Assembly: GCF_000280925.3 (NCBI RefSeq)
Contig: NZ_CP012109.1
Location: forward strand, 620,001 to 684,000
Direction of reading: 5' to 3'
Origin: Myxococcus hansupus
GTDB lineage: Bacteria; Myxococcota; Myxococcia; Myxococcales; Myxococcaceae
Length of the DNA stretch: 64,000 nt
Made by a program: the position numbers and the translations under genes. Positions 17,301 through 27,300 of the stretch are shown here, one piece after another (position 1 is the first letter of the stretch; the number at the start of each line of letters is the position of its first letter). The notes beneath the pieces are model-generated. The model had not been told where the DNA came from and did no database searches. It was given only the letters and a program-made list of their open reading frames with translations.

Positions 17301-18040
17301 GGCACGCCCTCGAAACGGAAGTGCCCCTGGGCATCCGTCGTCGTGGAGGCGTTCGCACCCACCAGCGTGATGAGGACGCCGCTGGGGTCGTCCGAGCCTT
17401 CGAGTTGGAGGACGCCCGTCACAACGCCGCGCTCACGCAGCAGGGTGACGCTGACGAAGTGGTGGTCTCCCGCTTCCACGGTCTCCGTCAGTTGGGCGGA
17501 GACGTAGCCCTCCTTTTGGAACTCGAGGGTGTACGTGCCGGCGGGCAGCCCGCTGAAGCGGAAGAGGCCCTGCGCGTCCGTCGTGGTGGTGGCGCCCGAC
17601 TCCACCACGCTCACAGTGACGCCCGAGACGTCCTCGCTGCCCTCCAGGTCGACAGAGCCTTCCAGCTCGGTCCGTGACCTCTGGAGTTCGAGTGTCACGG
17701 AGGCCGTCTCACCGGCCCGGACTTCCACGCTCTGCCGGACGTCGCCGTAGCCGGACCTGCGCGCGACCACGGTGTGGGTGCCCGGGGTGACGTCCTCCAG
17801 GCTGAACTGGCCTTCGGCGTCCGTGACGGTCGTCAGCGTGGTGCTTTCGAGGCTGACGCTGATGCCGCCGTGGTCCGTGGCGCCCTCGAGGAGGGCCTCT
17901 CCCGTCACGCGTCCAATCTGCGTCCCGGAGTCGGGCCGCGTGCCGGCGTCGGGTGTGGGGTTTGTTGGCGTGGATGACGGCTCACACGCGGAGAGGGCCA
18001 ACAGCAGGGCCCAGAACAACGAAGGTCTGGCAAGACGCAT
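14390..18040 (-). CDS. giant lipoprotein: 10 carboxypeptidase-regulatory-like repeats, IPT, RCC1-like propeller
   Basis: 1216 residues. A type II signal peptide (MRLARPSLFWALLLALSAC) and a Thr/Pro/Asp spacer precede ten tandem repeats of about 81 residues (243 bases). Each opens like G-x-x-x-G-x-x-x-L-E-G-A, has a TTTDAQGRFxF core, then PxGTYTL, and ends V-E-V-R-A-G. Repeats 6 and 7 are nearly identical, a recent duplication. An IPT/TIG-like domain follows (LAVQRGHLRLEGAHFGQ). The last 330 residues hold seven units ending in DGTVVxWG, enough for one seven-bladed RCC1-like beta propeller. The protein should be lipid-anchored on the cell surface or periplasm with a long stalk presenting a propeller; the ligand is unknown. 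A TTG at 18046 is an alternative start. The paralogue lies just upstream. Confidence 0.85.
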   Translation of the reverse strand: MRLARPSLFWALLLALSACEPSSTPTNPTPDAGTRPDSGTQIGRVTGEALLEGATDHGGISVSLESTTLTTVTDAEGQFSLEDVTPGTHTVVARRSGYGDVRQSVEVRAGETASVTLELQRSRTELEGSVDLEGSEDVSGVTVSVVESGATTTTDAQGLFRFSGLPAGTYTLEFQKEGYVSAQLTETVEAGDHHFVSVTLLRERGVVTGVLQLEGSDDPSGVLITLVGANASTTTDAQGHFRFEGVPTGTYTVLAQRNLYLDAEQTVEVRANQESAVTLTMSLGRGDVSGTVQLSDGASPEGVTLTLVRSGATTTTDAQGRFSFTNLPQGDDTLRAQKEGYATAEQPVSVRHAAPATLSFTLTRTQGRVAGVIQLEGASDHSGATVTMTASGATATTDAQGRYAFENVPVGTHALVIQRDLYAQVQRSAVVSAGATATVSVTLARLRGNLQGNIRLTGAIQHAGTTVTLDEAGLTSTTDAQGRYTFSNVPTGTYTLTARRNAYTQVQRTVEVRAGVTLSVSFNLEPLYGQLAGTIQLQGASNHAGITVTLDEAGLTSTTNAQGQYAFNNVTPGTYTLTARRNFYAQVQRTVEIQVGVTPAVSFTLEHLYGQLAGVIQLEGGGAPGDILVTLTGTSLSATTDAQGQFSFGRIPAGPYTLNAQKQDFSSVQQAVEVRPDEQTSVDLTLRFARGSIAGTVALDDGAFPSGITVSVAELGRTLTTDGAGRFTLNDLIPGTYSLEFQRAGYLRHEQAVEVRSEQSTSLSVTLRRERGTVEGTVRLEGEALHSGATVFLSGLSGQTTTNDQGRFFFENVPVGTYTVTARRSNYTRAQAQVVVRLNETASADLSLNRLGAPVFTAPKLAVQRGHLRLEGAHFGQERGDVRISIGGVDVQEYLGWSDTEVVVRVPGHLAPGVHELAMVTGVDWRPTVTASLRVLRQRTLAYDTHWGIGVLPDNTVTVWGSTSSFGFSLIPEDLSDVVSVGTGLLFAVALQADGTVVKWGTMDQAPVPAGLRDVVDISAYGTLLLALKSDGTVVRIIREGASEAWNVPEGLQDVVAVSAGYHNALVLKADGTVVIWGGADSGMLDVPEGLNDVVAISLTDSSALALRADGTAAVWGFGASYHNLASTPDLSDVVQIAQGDRHYMALRSNGTVIAWGNNEHGQAAPPANLTDAAAVAGWAWDKSIALRQNGTLATWGTFQSWNRPPAGLVLRVPAR

Positions 18041-18171
18041 GGGCAAACGGTCCCGATGAGGAGGACAAGAAGACCCAGCTTCGGCCTGGCAGGTCCTCGG
18101 GGTGGCGCTGTGACGGCGGCCCGTGCGTTTGATTCACACAGCGGACGTTTTCACCCCGGCCCGTGCGTCCG

Positions 18172-18196
18172 GCTCCGTCCCCAGGAGGGACGGAGC
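18172..18196 (-). terminator. stem-loop after the 8-repeat lipoprotein gene
   Basis: GCTCCGTCCC (18172-18181) pairs perfectly with 18187-18196 around a 5-base loop, 19 bases after the stop at 18215. The stem resembles the one after the downstream paralogue (shared GCTCCGTC), supporting duplication of the gene together with its terminator. Confidence 0.6.
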
Positions 18197-18214
18197 GGCG
18201 ACGTCACGCATGGA

Positions 18215-21200
18215 CTACCAAGCAGGAACGCGCAAGACCAGATCAAACGGTGGCAAAGCGAAGAGTGGGCCCGTGTAGCCCCAGAGCTCGAGATGGCCAT
18301 CGCGCCGGATTGCGATGTTCAGCCAGTTGGCCCGGCCCGCGACCGCGGAGATGGGGCCCAGGTTCGCTGGAGGCGTGGCCTGGCCATGGTTGTCGTTCCC
18401 CCACGACACGACGGTGCCGTCGGCGCGGAGGGCCACGTAGTGAGACAGGCCGCCCGCGATGGCGACGACGTCGTCGACCTCGGGCATGCGCGTTGATTGC
18501 GGCGGCAGCTCGCCCCAGAACACCAGGGTGCCGTCGGCGCGGACGGCCAGGCTGGAGCTGTTCGTGGAGGCGATGCCCACCACGTTGCTCAGGCCGGCGG
18601 GGACGTCGGACTCGCCCCAGATGTTGGCGCCCCACGACACCACGGTGCCGTCCGCCTTGAGCGCGAGCGTGTGGTTCTCACCCGCGGAGAGGGCCACCAC
18701 GTCCTGGAGGCCCTCGGGGACCGAGGACTCGCCGAGGCCATTCGTCCCCCACGCGACGACGGTGCCGTCCGCCTTGAGCGCCGCCGCGAACAGATAGCCC
18801 CCTTCAACGGCCACGACGCCGGAGAGCCCCGCGGGGGCACCCAGGGCGTGGAGGCTCGCGCCCCACGACACCACGGTGCCGTCCGCCTTGACCGCGAAGG
18901 CCGTGCCGCTGGACGCGCCCACGCTCACCACATCCGAGAGCCCCTCGGGGACCTGCTGGATGTTGCCCAGCGGGTAGGACTCGCCCCAGACGAACACTTC
19001 GTTGGAGGGACGGATGCCCATGCCCCACGACTCGCGGTAGGCGAGTGTCTTCTGCGGCAGCACCCGCACGGAGGCCGTGGCGCTCCGCCGCCAGGAGACG
19101 TTCGGCGTCATGACGACGTCCAGCGCGCCCGGTGCCACGTCGTGCGCCACGCGCGTCACCACCTGGGTGTCCGACCAGGAGATGAAGTCGGTGACGCTCC
19201 TCCCGCCCACGGTGACATCGATGGCGCCGGGCTCATCGCCAAAGCCAGCGCCCGTCAGCGTCATGTGGCCGCCTTGGACCGCGAGCATGGGCGCGGCGAC
19301 CTGGACGTCACCCAGGCGTGCCAGGGACAGGTTGACGGAGGCGGGCTGCTCCCCGCTCACGTCCAGCGAGGTCTCCGCCCGCGTGTAGTGCGGCCGCCGA
19401 GCCGTCAGCGTGTGGTGCCCGTCCCGAACGCCTTCGAGCACGAAGCGCCCCTGGGCGTCCGTGGTCGCGGTGACGTCCTGGCCCGCGAGCGAGACGGCGA
19501 CGCCCTCGTGATTGCTTGCGCCTTCGAGCTGCACGGTGCCGGCGACGATGCCCGCCGAGCGGCGCAGGGTGATGACGACGTCCGTGGTGGCCTGGCTGCG
19601 GACCTCGACGGACCGCTCCGTCACGTTGTAGCCGTTCCACCAGGCGGTCACCGTATAGGTGCCAATGGGGAGGTTGCTGAAGGCGAAGCGGCCCTGCGAA
19701 TCCGTCAGCATCGAGGTGTTGGTCTGCACCACCGCCACCGAGATGCCCGACGTGGTGGGGGCGTCCTCCAGTTGGACCACGCCGGAGATGTGTCCCCGGG
19801 CGATGGACATCGTCAGGAGGAGCTGCTCCGTCGCGCCCGCGCGCACCGTCACCGAGCGCTGAATCGTGGTGAAGCGGTCCTTCTGGGCCTCCACGGTGTA
19901 GGCGCCCGTGGGGAGGGCGTTGAAGGAGAACTGGCCCGAGGCGTTCGTGCGCGTGGTGTAGGTCGTCCCCACCAGGGTGACGGTGATGTCCACGGGCGAG
20001 GCCGAGCCCTCCAATTGGATGACTCCCGCGATGCCACCCCGCTCGCGCGCCAGCGACAGCGACACGGTGGCGGCCTGGTTCTCCGTCACCTGCACGGTCT
20101 GCTGCGCCAGGGCATAGCCGCTCATCCGCGCCTCCACCGTGTGCGAGCCCGCGGAGATGTTGGTGAGGGTGAAGCGCCCCTGACTGTCCGTCGTCGTCGT
20201 GGCCCCCGTGCCGGCCAGCGTGATGGTGATGCCCGAGTGGATGCTCTGTCCTTCGAGCAGGGCCGTGCCTTCCACGCGGCCCCGGGCGATGACCAGCGTG
20301 AAGGCGACGGTGGCCGCGGCGCCCGTGCGCACCGTCACGGCCTGCTGCTGCGTGGCGTAGCCCACCCGCTGGGCGGTCAGGGTGTAGTTGCCCAACGGCA
20401 GGCCGTTGAACGTGAACTCGCCCTGCGAGTTCGTGGTCGTGGTGGTGCCCGTCTGCGTCACGGTGATGGTGACCCCTGAAGGCGTCGCGCCGTCCGCCAA
20501 CTGGACGGTGCCCGCCACGTCCCCACGCACCAGCACCATGGACATGGTGACCTGGCTCGACTGGCCCATGCGCACCGTCACGGGCTCCTGCACGTCCACG
20601 AAGAGCTCTCGCCGGACGCGCAGGGTGTACGTCCCCGTCATGATGTTCTCGAACCGGAAGTGGCCCTGGGCATTCGTCGTCGCGGTGGCGCCCGCCTCCA
20701 CCAGGGTGATGACGGCGCCGCTGTGGTTGGTCGTGCCTTCGAGCTGGATGGTGCCCGCGATGCTGCCCCGCTCACGGGTCAGCGTCGCGTCGAACAGGGT
20801 GGCGCCGGTGCCGCGCACCTCCACCGTCTGTCGCGCCGTGACGTAGTCCGTCCGCTTCAGCTCCAGGGTGTAGGTGCTCGAGCCCAGGCCGGACAAGGTG
20901 AAGTGCCCGGCCGAGTTCGAGGTCGCGGTGGCGCCTGTCTCCACCACGGTGACGATGACACCCGAGGAGTCCAGGACCCCTTCCAACCGGACGGTGCCTT
21001 GAATCGAGCCGCGGCCCCGCTGGAGGTCGAGCCGCACGGAGGTGGCCTGCCCCGCCTGCACGGTGATGGACTGCCGGGCCTCCGAGTAGCCCGCCATCCT
21101 CGCCACCAGCATGTGGGTGCCCACGGGCGCGCTCTCCAGGGTGAAGCGGCCGTCGGTGGCGCTGGTGGCGCTCTGTCCGGAGCCTTCCAGCGAGACGCTG

Positions 21201-21364
21201 ACGCCTCCGTGGGACGAGGCCCCTTCCAGGTAGACCTGGCCCGTGACGCTGCCTGCCTGCGTGCCTGAGTCGGGCGTGCCCGCGTCGGAGGGGGTGGAGA
21301 CCGAGCTACAGGCGGAGAGGGCCAGCAGGAGGGCCCAGAGCCAGGAAGGGCGAACGAGGCGCAT
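18215..21364 (-). CDS. giant lipoprotein: 8 carboxypeptidase-regulatory-like repeats, IPT, RCC1-like propeller
   Basis: 1049 residues, a paralogue of the next gene (14390-18040) throughout. The signal peptide MRLVRPSWLWALLLALSAC differs from it by only a few residues. Eight repeats of about 81 residues follow (for example GSIAGTIQLEGTTNHSG, then TTTNAQGHFRFEN), then an IPT-like domain (LAVQGGHMTLTGAGFGD) and seven propeller units ending DGTVVSWG or similar. The end FDLVLRVPAW mirrors GLVLRVPAR in the paralogue. The 167-residue difference in length is close to two repeat units (162 residues), so the stalk length has changed by whole repeats while the head stayed constant. A cell-surface adhesive or recognition role is plausible but unproven. 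Confidence 0.85.
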   Translation of the reverse strand: MRLVRPSWLWALLLALSACSSVSTPSDAGTPDSGTQAGSVTGQVYLEGASSHGGVSVSLEGSGQSATSATDGRFTLESAPVGTHMLVARMAGYSEARQSITVQAGQATSVRLDLQRGRGSIQGTVRLEGVLDSSGVIVTVVETGATATSNSAGHFTLSGLGSSTYTLELKRTDYVTARQTVEVRGTGATLFDATLTRERGSIAGTIQLEGTTNHSGAVITLVEAGATATTNAQGHFRFENIMTGTYTLRVRRELFVDVQEPVTVRMGQSSQVTMSMVLVRGDVAGTVQLADGATPSGVTITVTQTGTTTTTNSQGEFTFNGLPLGNYTLTAQRVGYATQQQAVTVRTGAAATVAFTLVIARGRVEGTALLEGQSIHSGITITLAGTGATTTTDSQGRFTLTNISAGSHTVEARMSGYALAQQTVQVTENQAATVSLSLARERGGIAGVIQLEGSASPVDITVTLVGTTYTTRTNASGQFSFNALPTGAYTVEAQKDRFTTIQRSVTVRAGATEQLLLTMSIARGHISGVVQLEDAPTTSGISVAVVQTNTSMLTDSQGRFAFSNLPIGTYTVTAWWNGYNVTERSVEVRSQATTDVVITLRRSAGIVAGTVQLEGASNHEGVAVSLAGQDVTATTDAQGRFVLEGVRDGHHTLTARRPHYTRAETSLDVSGEQPASVNLSLARLGDVQVAAPMLAVQGGHMTLTGAGFGDEPGAIDVTVGGRSVTDFISWSDTQVVTRVAHDVAPGALDVVMTPNVSWRRSATASVRVLPQKTLAYRESWGMGIRPSNEVFVWGESYPLGNIQQVPEGLSDVVSVGASSGTAFAVKADGTVVSWGASLHALGAPAGLSGVVAVEGGYLFAAALKADGTVVAWGTNGLGESSVPEGLQDVVALSAGENHTLALKADGTVVSWGANIWGESDVPAGLSNVVGIASTNSSSLAVRADGTLVFWGELPPQSTRMPEVDDVVAIAGGLSHYVALRADGTVVSWGNDNHGQATPPANLGPISAVAGRANWLNIAIRRDGHLELWGYTGPLFALPPFDLVLRVPAW

Positions 21365-21408
21365 GAAAGGGTGGTCCGTTCGAGGAAGGAGTCAGGGGTG
21401 AAGGCCCC

Positions 21409-21451
21409 CCGGAATCCAGGGGCGGCCGCCGAGACGGTACCTGGATTCCGG
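21409..21451. promoter_or_regulatory. 12-base inverted repeat flanking a GC palindrome in a divergent promoter region
   Basis: CCGGAATCCAGG (21409-21420) and its exact reverse complement (21440-21451) are separated by 19 bases that begin with the palindrome GGCGGCCGCC. The element lies 45 bases upstream of the 8-repeat lipoprotein start (21364) and 94 bases upstream of the FAD oxidase start (21546). Between divergent genes a terminator makes little sense, so an operator or a leader-RNA structure is more likely. Confidence 0.5.
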
Positions 21452-21545
21452 AATTTACGATGCAGGGTGTGTTGGACGGCGTCGGGCCCCAGCCTACCCT
21501 TGCTGCACCTTGTCAGGGCGGTGCGGCTGCAATACGCCTAGAGGC

Positions 21546-22952
<1,407 letters not shown>

Positions 22953-22964
22953 GGGCGCCGGGCG

Positions 22965-24218
22965 TCAGGACAGGATGCGCGTCTTGATGTCCGTCTCCAG
23001 CCCGGCGATGGCCTCGCACACCGGGGTGGAGACGTCCTGGTCCAGGTCCATCAGCAGGTAGCCGATGTTGGCGTCCGTGCTGAGCACCTGGGCGTGGATG
23101 TTGGCGTTGAGGTCGGAGACGATGCGGTTGATGTCGCGCAGCACGCCCGGGATGTTGCGGTGCACGTTGAGGATGCGGTGCGTGCCCGGGATGAGCGGCG
23201 ACTCGACGTTCGGGAAGTTGACCGCGCCCGTGCTCGCGCCCGCCTTGAAGTACTTCAGCAGGCTGGTGGCCACCTCCTTGCCGATGGAGGCCTGGGCCTC
23301 CTCGGTGGAGCCGCCGATGTGCGGCGTGAGGACCACGTTGGGCAGCCCCTGGAGCGCGGTGATGAAGCCGTCCGAGTTGCTCTCCGGCTCCTCCGGGTAG
23401 ACGTCCACCGCGGCGCCGCCCAGGTGCTTGGACTGGAGCGCGCGCGCCAGCGCGTCGATGTCCACCACCGTGCCGCGGCTGGCGTTGATGAGGCACGCGC
23501 CCTTCTTCATCTGGGCGATCTGCTCGGCGCCCATCATCATGTGCGTGGTGGTCAGCGCGGGCACGTGGAGGGTGACGAAGTCAGACGCGCCGAGCAGCTC
23601 CTCCAGCGTGACGGCCACCTGCGCGTTGCCCAGCGGCAGCTTGGTCATCACGTCGAAGTAGAGGACGCGCATGCCCAGCGCCTCGGCGATGACGCCGAGC
23701 TGCGAGCCGATGTGGCCGTAGCCGATGATGCCCAGCGTCTTGCCGCGCACCTCGTGGCTGCCGGTGGCCACCTTGCGCCACTGGCCCGCGTGGACCTCCT
23801 GGCTGCGGTCGAAGAGCTGCCGCGTGAGCACGATGATTTCCGCGATGACCATCTCCGCCACGCTGCGCGTGTTGCTGAACGGCGCGTTGAAGACGGGGAT
23901 GCCGTGCGTGTTGGCGGACAGCAGGTCCACCTGGTTGGTGCCAATGCAGAAGGCGCCAATCGCCAGCAGGCTCTCCGCGTGCTCCAGCGCGGCGACCGGC
24001 ACCGTCGTCTTGCTGCGGATGCCCAGCAGGTGCACGCCCTTGAGCCGCTCCGCCAGCTCCTCCGGCTTGAGGGCGGAAGACGCGCGCTCCACCTGGAAGC
24101 CCTCGGCGGCCAGCATCTCGCCCGCGGACGGGTGGATGTTCTCCAGCAGCAAGGCACGGAAGGGACCGTCACTGCTGATGGGGCGCGTCGGAGAGGGCGG
24201 GAACAGGGGAGTGCTCAT
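22965..24218 (-). CDS. serA: D-3-phosphoglycerate dehydrogenase
   Basis: 417 residues, close to the E. coli-type enzyme. The NAD-binding motif GYGHIGSQLG, the substrate residues in INASRGTVVDIDALARAL, the catalytic region LTPHIGGSTEEAQ and a C-terminal ACT-like domain (from about 345, HRNIPGVLRDINRIVSDLNANI) are all present. It catalyses the first step of serine synthesis from 3-phosphoglycerate, and the ACT domain implies feedback inhibition by serine. The start MSTPLFPPSP gives a 20-residue extension before the first strand. Its convergent neighbour encodes a 2-hydroxyacid dehydrogenase that could remove D-2-hydroxyglutarate made by SerA. Confidence 0.95.
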   Translation of the reverse strand: MSTPLFPPSPTRPISSDGPFRALLLENIHPSAGEMLAAEGFQVERASSALKPEELAERLKGVHLLGIRSKTTVPVAALEHAESLLAIGAFCIGTNQVDLLSANTHGIPVFNAPFSNTRSVAEMVIAEIIVLTRQLFDRSQEVHAGQWRKVATGSHEVRGKTLGIIGYGHIGSQLGVIAEALGMRVLYFDVMTKLPLGNAQVAVTLEELLGASDFVTLHVPALTTTHMMMGAEQIAQMKKGACLINASRGTVVDIDALARALQSKHLGGAAVDVYPEEPESNSDGFITALQGLPNVVLTPHIGGSTEEAQASIGKEVATSLLKYFKAGASTGAVNFPNVESPLIPGTHRILNVHRNIPGVLRDINRIVSDLNANIHAQVLSTDANIGYLLMDLDQDVSTPVCEAIAGLETDIKTRILS

Positions 24219-24302
24219 GGCGCCTTGCGTTAGACCTGGGCCTCGGGGCTGTCAAGGGTGGGATGGGGCGGCGGCGCCCGAGGCGTCCGCCAGCCACCGG
24301 CA

Positions 24303-24335
24303 CGTCCAGGCACGGCGGGCGGCCTTGCCTGGACG
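24303..24335 (-). terminator. stem-loop after the dual-protease gene
   Basis: CGTCCAGGCA (24303-24312) pairs perfectly with 24326-24335 over a 13-base loop, starting 5 bases after the stop at 24341. No T-run follows. Confidence 0.5.
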
Positions 24336-24340
24336 GGGCG

Positions 24341-27300
24341 TCATGAGGTGGGGAAGCGGGGCTCTTCGAAGGCGTCGTCCTTCCACGTGTGCTGGGTGAA
24401 GGCGGCGGTCCCCGCCCGGGTCGTCGCCGTGCAGCGGGTGATGTTCGCGGCGGTGAAGAGGCACGGCTCCGCGTGGGGGAAGGACAGGGCGGCGGCGGTG
24501 AAGGCGCCGTTGATCATGCCCGCGTCGAACTGACCCGCGCTGAGCAAACGGTAGAACTCCCGGCTGAAGGGCAGCGCCTGGGAGGTCTGGTAGCGGCTGC
24601 GGAAGGCGATGACGTAGCGGGTGCCCTGGTCGATGAAGAGCTTGGCGAAGCGTCGCTCCCAGCCAATCAGACAGGAGCTGAAGAAGGCGAGCAGCCGAGG
24701 CGCGTTCTGGCCGCGTTTGAAGGCCCGTTGGACCTGCTCGTAGGTGAACTCGACGTCCCGGCTGGAGTCGTTGATGTCCACGGTCCACTGGATGACGCTC
24801 GTCAGGTCATGCCAGTACGTCTGCGGGGTGATGAAGTTCTTCTTCGCCCACGCGGTGAGGGACTGCGCGTCGAAGTTGGTGCGCACGCAGAGGTCCTGCT
24901 CCTCGGTGGTGAGCCTCTGCACCTTGGTGTTGTCGCTCCGGCACCATGTGGGGTAGCGCGGAATGGCCATGTCCATGGACGCGAGCCGCGAGCCGTGCCG
25001 GGAGCAGCGGACGTTGCCGTGGGTGACGTGGTGGTAGATGTCGCAGTCCCCCAGGTCCGTCATCCACGTGTCGAAGTTCGCGTTCTGGTTGAAGTGGCGC
25101 TCCCGGAAGGGGCCCCGTGAGACGCGGGTGAACGCCTCACTCACGTTGGACAGCTCCACGTCCCACTGCAAGCCAGGGTCGGCGCGGTCGTAATAGAAGA
25201 GCGTCTTTATCTGGTCGGGCGGGGTGGCCGTGTCGAGCGTGAGGATGTCGGCGTGGGTGATGTCCCAGCCGCGCAGCTTGAGGTTGCACTTGCCGCAGAA
25301 GTGAGGGTCGTAGGTGTTCGCCGCCTGGTGCGGGTATTGCGGCCGGGCCCCGTCCCAGTCGGGGTAGCTCATCATGCAGTTGTGGTCGAACTGGTCATGG
25401 TGCTGTTTCACCACGCCCATGGATGCCTCGTGGTGGGTCAGCCAGAAGCAGTGTCCGACCTCGTGGGTGAAGACGAAGTCGGCGTTCGCGTTCACGCGCT
25501 GGTCAATGATGCCCAGCAGGTCATTGTTGCCATTGGAGGTCGTGGGGACCTCTCCAATCTCCGACGTCTCGAGCGCGTTCCGGATGTCGTCCGACAGCAT
25601 GTATTCCAGCATGACGATGCCGCCGCACGGCGCGTGGCCGGTGCGGATGTTGTCGGAGATGAGCGAGAGGAGGAATCCGCCGGCGCTGGCGACATTCGGC
25701 GTGGTCACCATCTCGTTGAACATGTCGCTGACGAACATGAAGATGTTGTCTTTGTCGGTCGAGGAGAGCACCGCGACGGGGTTGAGCCGCACGACGGGGC
25801 TGGCGTCATGGACGTTCAGGGTGTCCAGCAGGCCGACGACACTGGCCACGGACGGTTTCACATTCGTCCGGATGTGGTTGAACCAGTTCGCGTAGTCCGC
25901 GTTGTTGATGACCTGGGAGATGCGCCGGTACAGCGTGTGGGTGAAGTCGACGTCCAGGTAGGACTCCGCGTAGCGGGCCCGGCATTTCTGCGGCAGTTGC
26001 CCATGGTTGCGCAGGGGCCAGCCCACGACGCCGAAGACCTCCACCCGGCGCCAGACGACGATGGGCTTCGTCTCGAACTTGCAGACGGGATTGGCGATCT
26101 CGAGCGCGGCGGCGTTGCCGCGGCCCTCGTAGCTGAGCCGCGCGCGCACCTGGTAGCGGTCGCCGCCAATCAGCGAGGGCTGGAGGTAGATGCCCGAGCG
26201 CCCCACGCGGGCCAGATGCTGGCCGGTGTCCGTGCAGGCCGGCGCCCAGAGCACCTTGTTTCCGGCATCCTCCGTGGGCACCGCGTAGGGCGCGTAGGGC
26301 TGGGGCTCGCGCCAGAAGGGGTTGCGGAAGTTCTGCGCCCGGGTGCGGATGCCGCCGTAGGCCGCCGGGCAGTTGGTGCTGCCGAGGTTGCGCTCGAGGT
26401 CGACGTAGTCGCTGCGCAGGACGCGGTTGATGTAGGCCCGCGTTCCCGAGTGCAAGCGGTCGTTCATGGGCAGGTGGGACACGTCCTCGCCGGGTTCGAG
26501 CGCGGACCAGTCCACCCGCACCGCGCCCACGGCCTGGGGGGCGACGACGCGGCGGTTGTCATGGCCCTTGAGGTAGATGACGGCTTCGAGCGGCACGAGC
26601 GGGCGGTTGAGCTTGCCGGCCTCGCTCGCCGTCTTGTTGTGCAGCGCGGCCCAGTTGACGGGGGCGTTGCCCCGGCCGGGCGGAAGCTGCCGCATGAATT
26701 CGTCGGTCCGGTTGGCCAGGTCCTCGTCGAAGCCCACGGCCTCCACGTAGACCCGCAGCGGAGCGCCGTTGCCGCCCAGGGCCGTGCCGTCCGGGACGGG
26801 GACGCCCTGGTCGTCCGCCAGGGTGGGCCGCGCGCCATGGTGGTGTGCCAGCGCGCCATCCAGCGCATCCTCGAACTCGAGGTTCGTGGGCGCGGGGAGG
26901 ATGCGCAAGTCGCCGTGGTTCCGCCGGAAGCGCTCCTTGGCCTTGTTGAAGTAGTCCGGCGTGACGGACGCGCGCGCCGGCGGCCCCGCGTAGTACCCGA
27001 GCTGGTTGAGCTTGTGGCAGATGCTGTCCACCGTGCCGCGGACGAACACCGCGCCCGAGGCCAGCCAGGGGCCGCGGACGACGTCCACCGAGTGGTAGAG
27101 GACGTTGACCTGCGCGGTGCTGGGGGGCGGGGGCGGGAGGACCACCACCACGTCCTCACGGCGGGGCTCGTCGTCGTGCCGGAGGGCCTCACAGGGCACC
27201 ACGCTGTCCAGCTCGCTGTTGGGCAGGTCCTCGGGTTGGCGGAGGTCCTCGTCCTCGTCCGCCGCGATGACGGCGTCCACCCGGAGCGTGTACGGCGCGC

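Noticed and set aside
13838-17677. A plus-strand open frame of 1279 codons opposite the 10-repeat lipoprotein gene
   Set aside because: Its sequence is Arg/His/Gly-rich and simply mirrors the repeat of the minus-strand gene. The minus-strand product has a signal peptide and real domains.
18497-20479. A plus-strand open frame of 660 codons opposite the 8-repeat lipoprotein gene
   Set aside because: Same reason: antisense shadow of a repetitive high-GC gene, no domain and no ribosome binding site.
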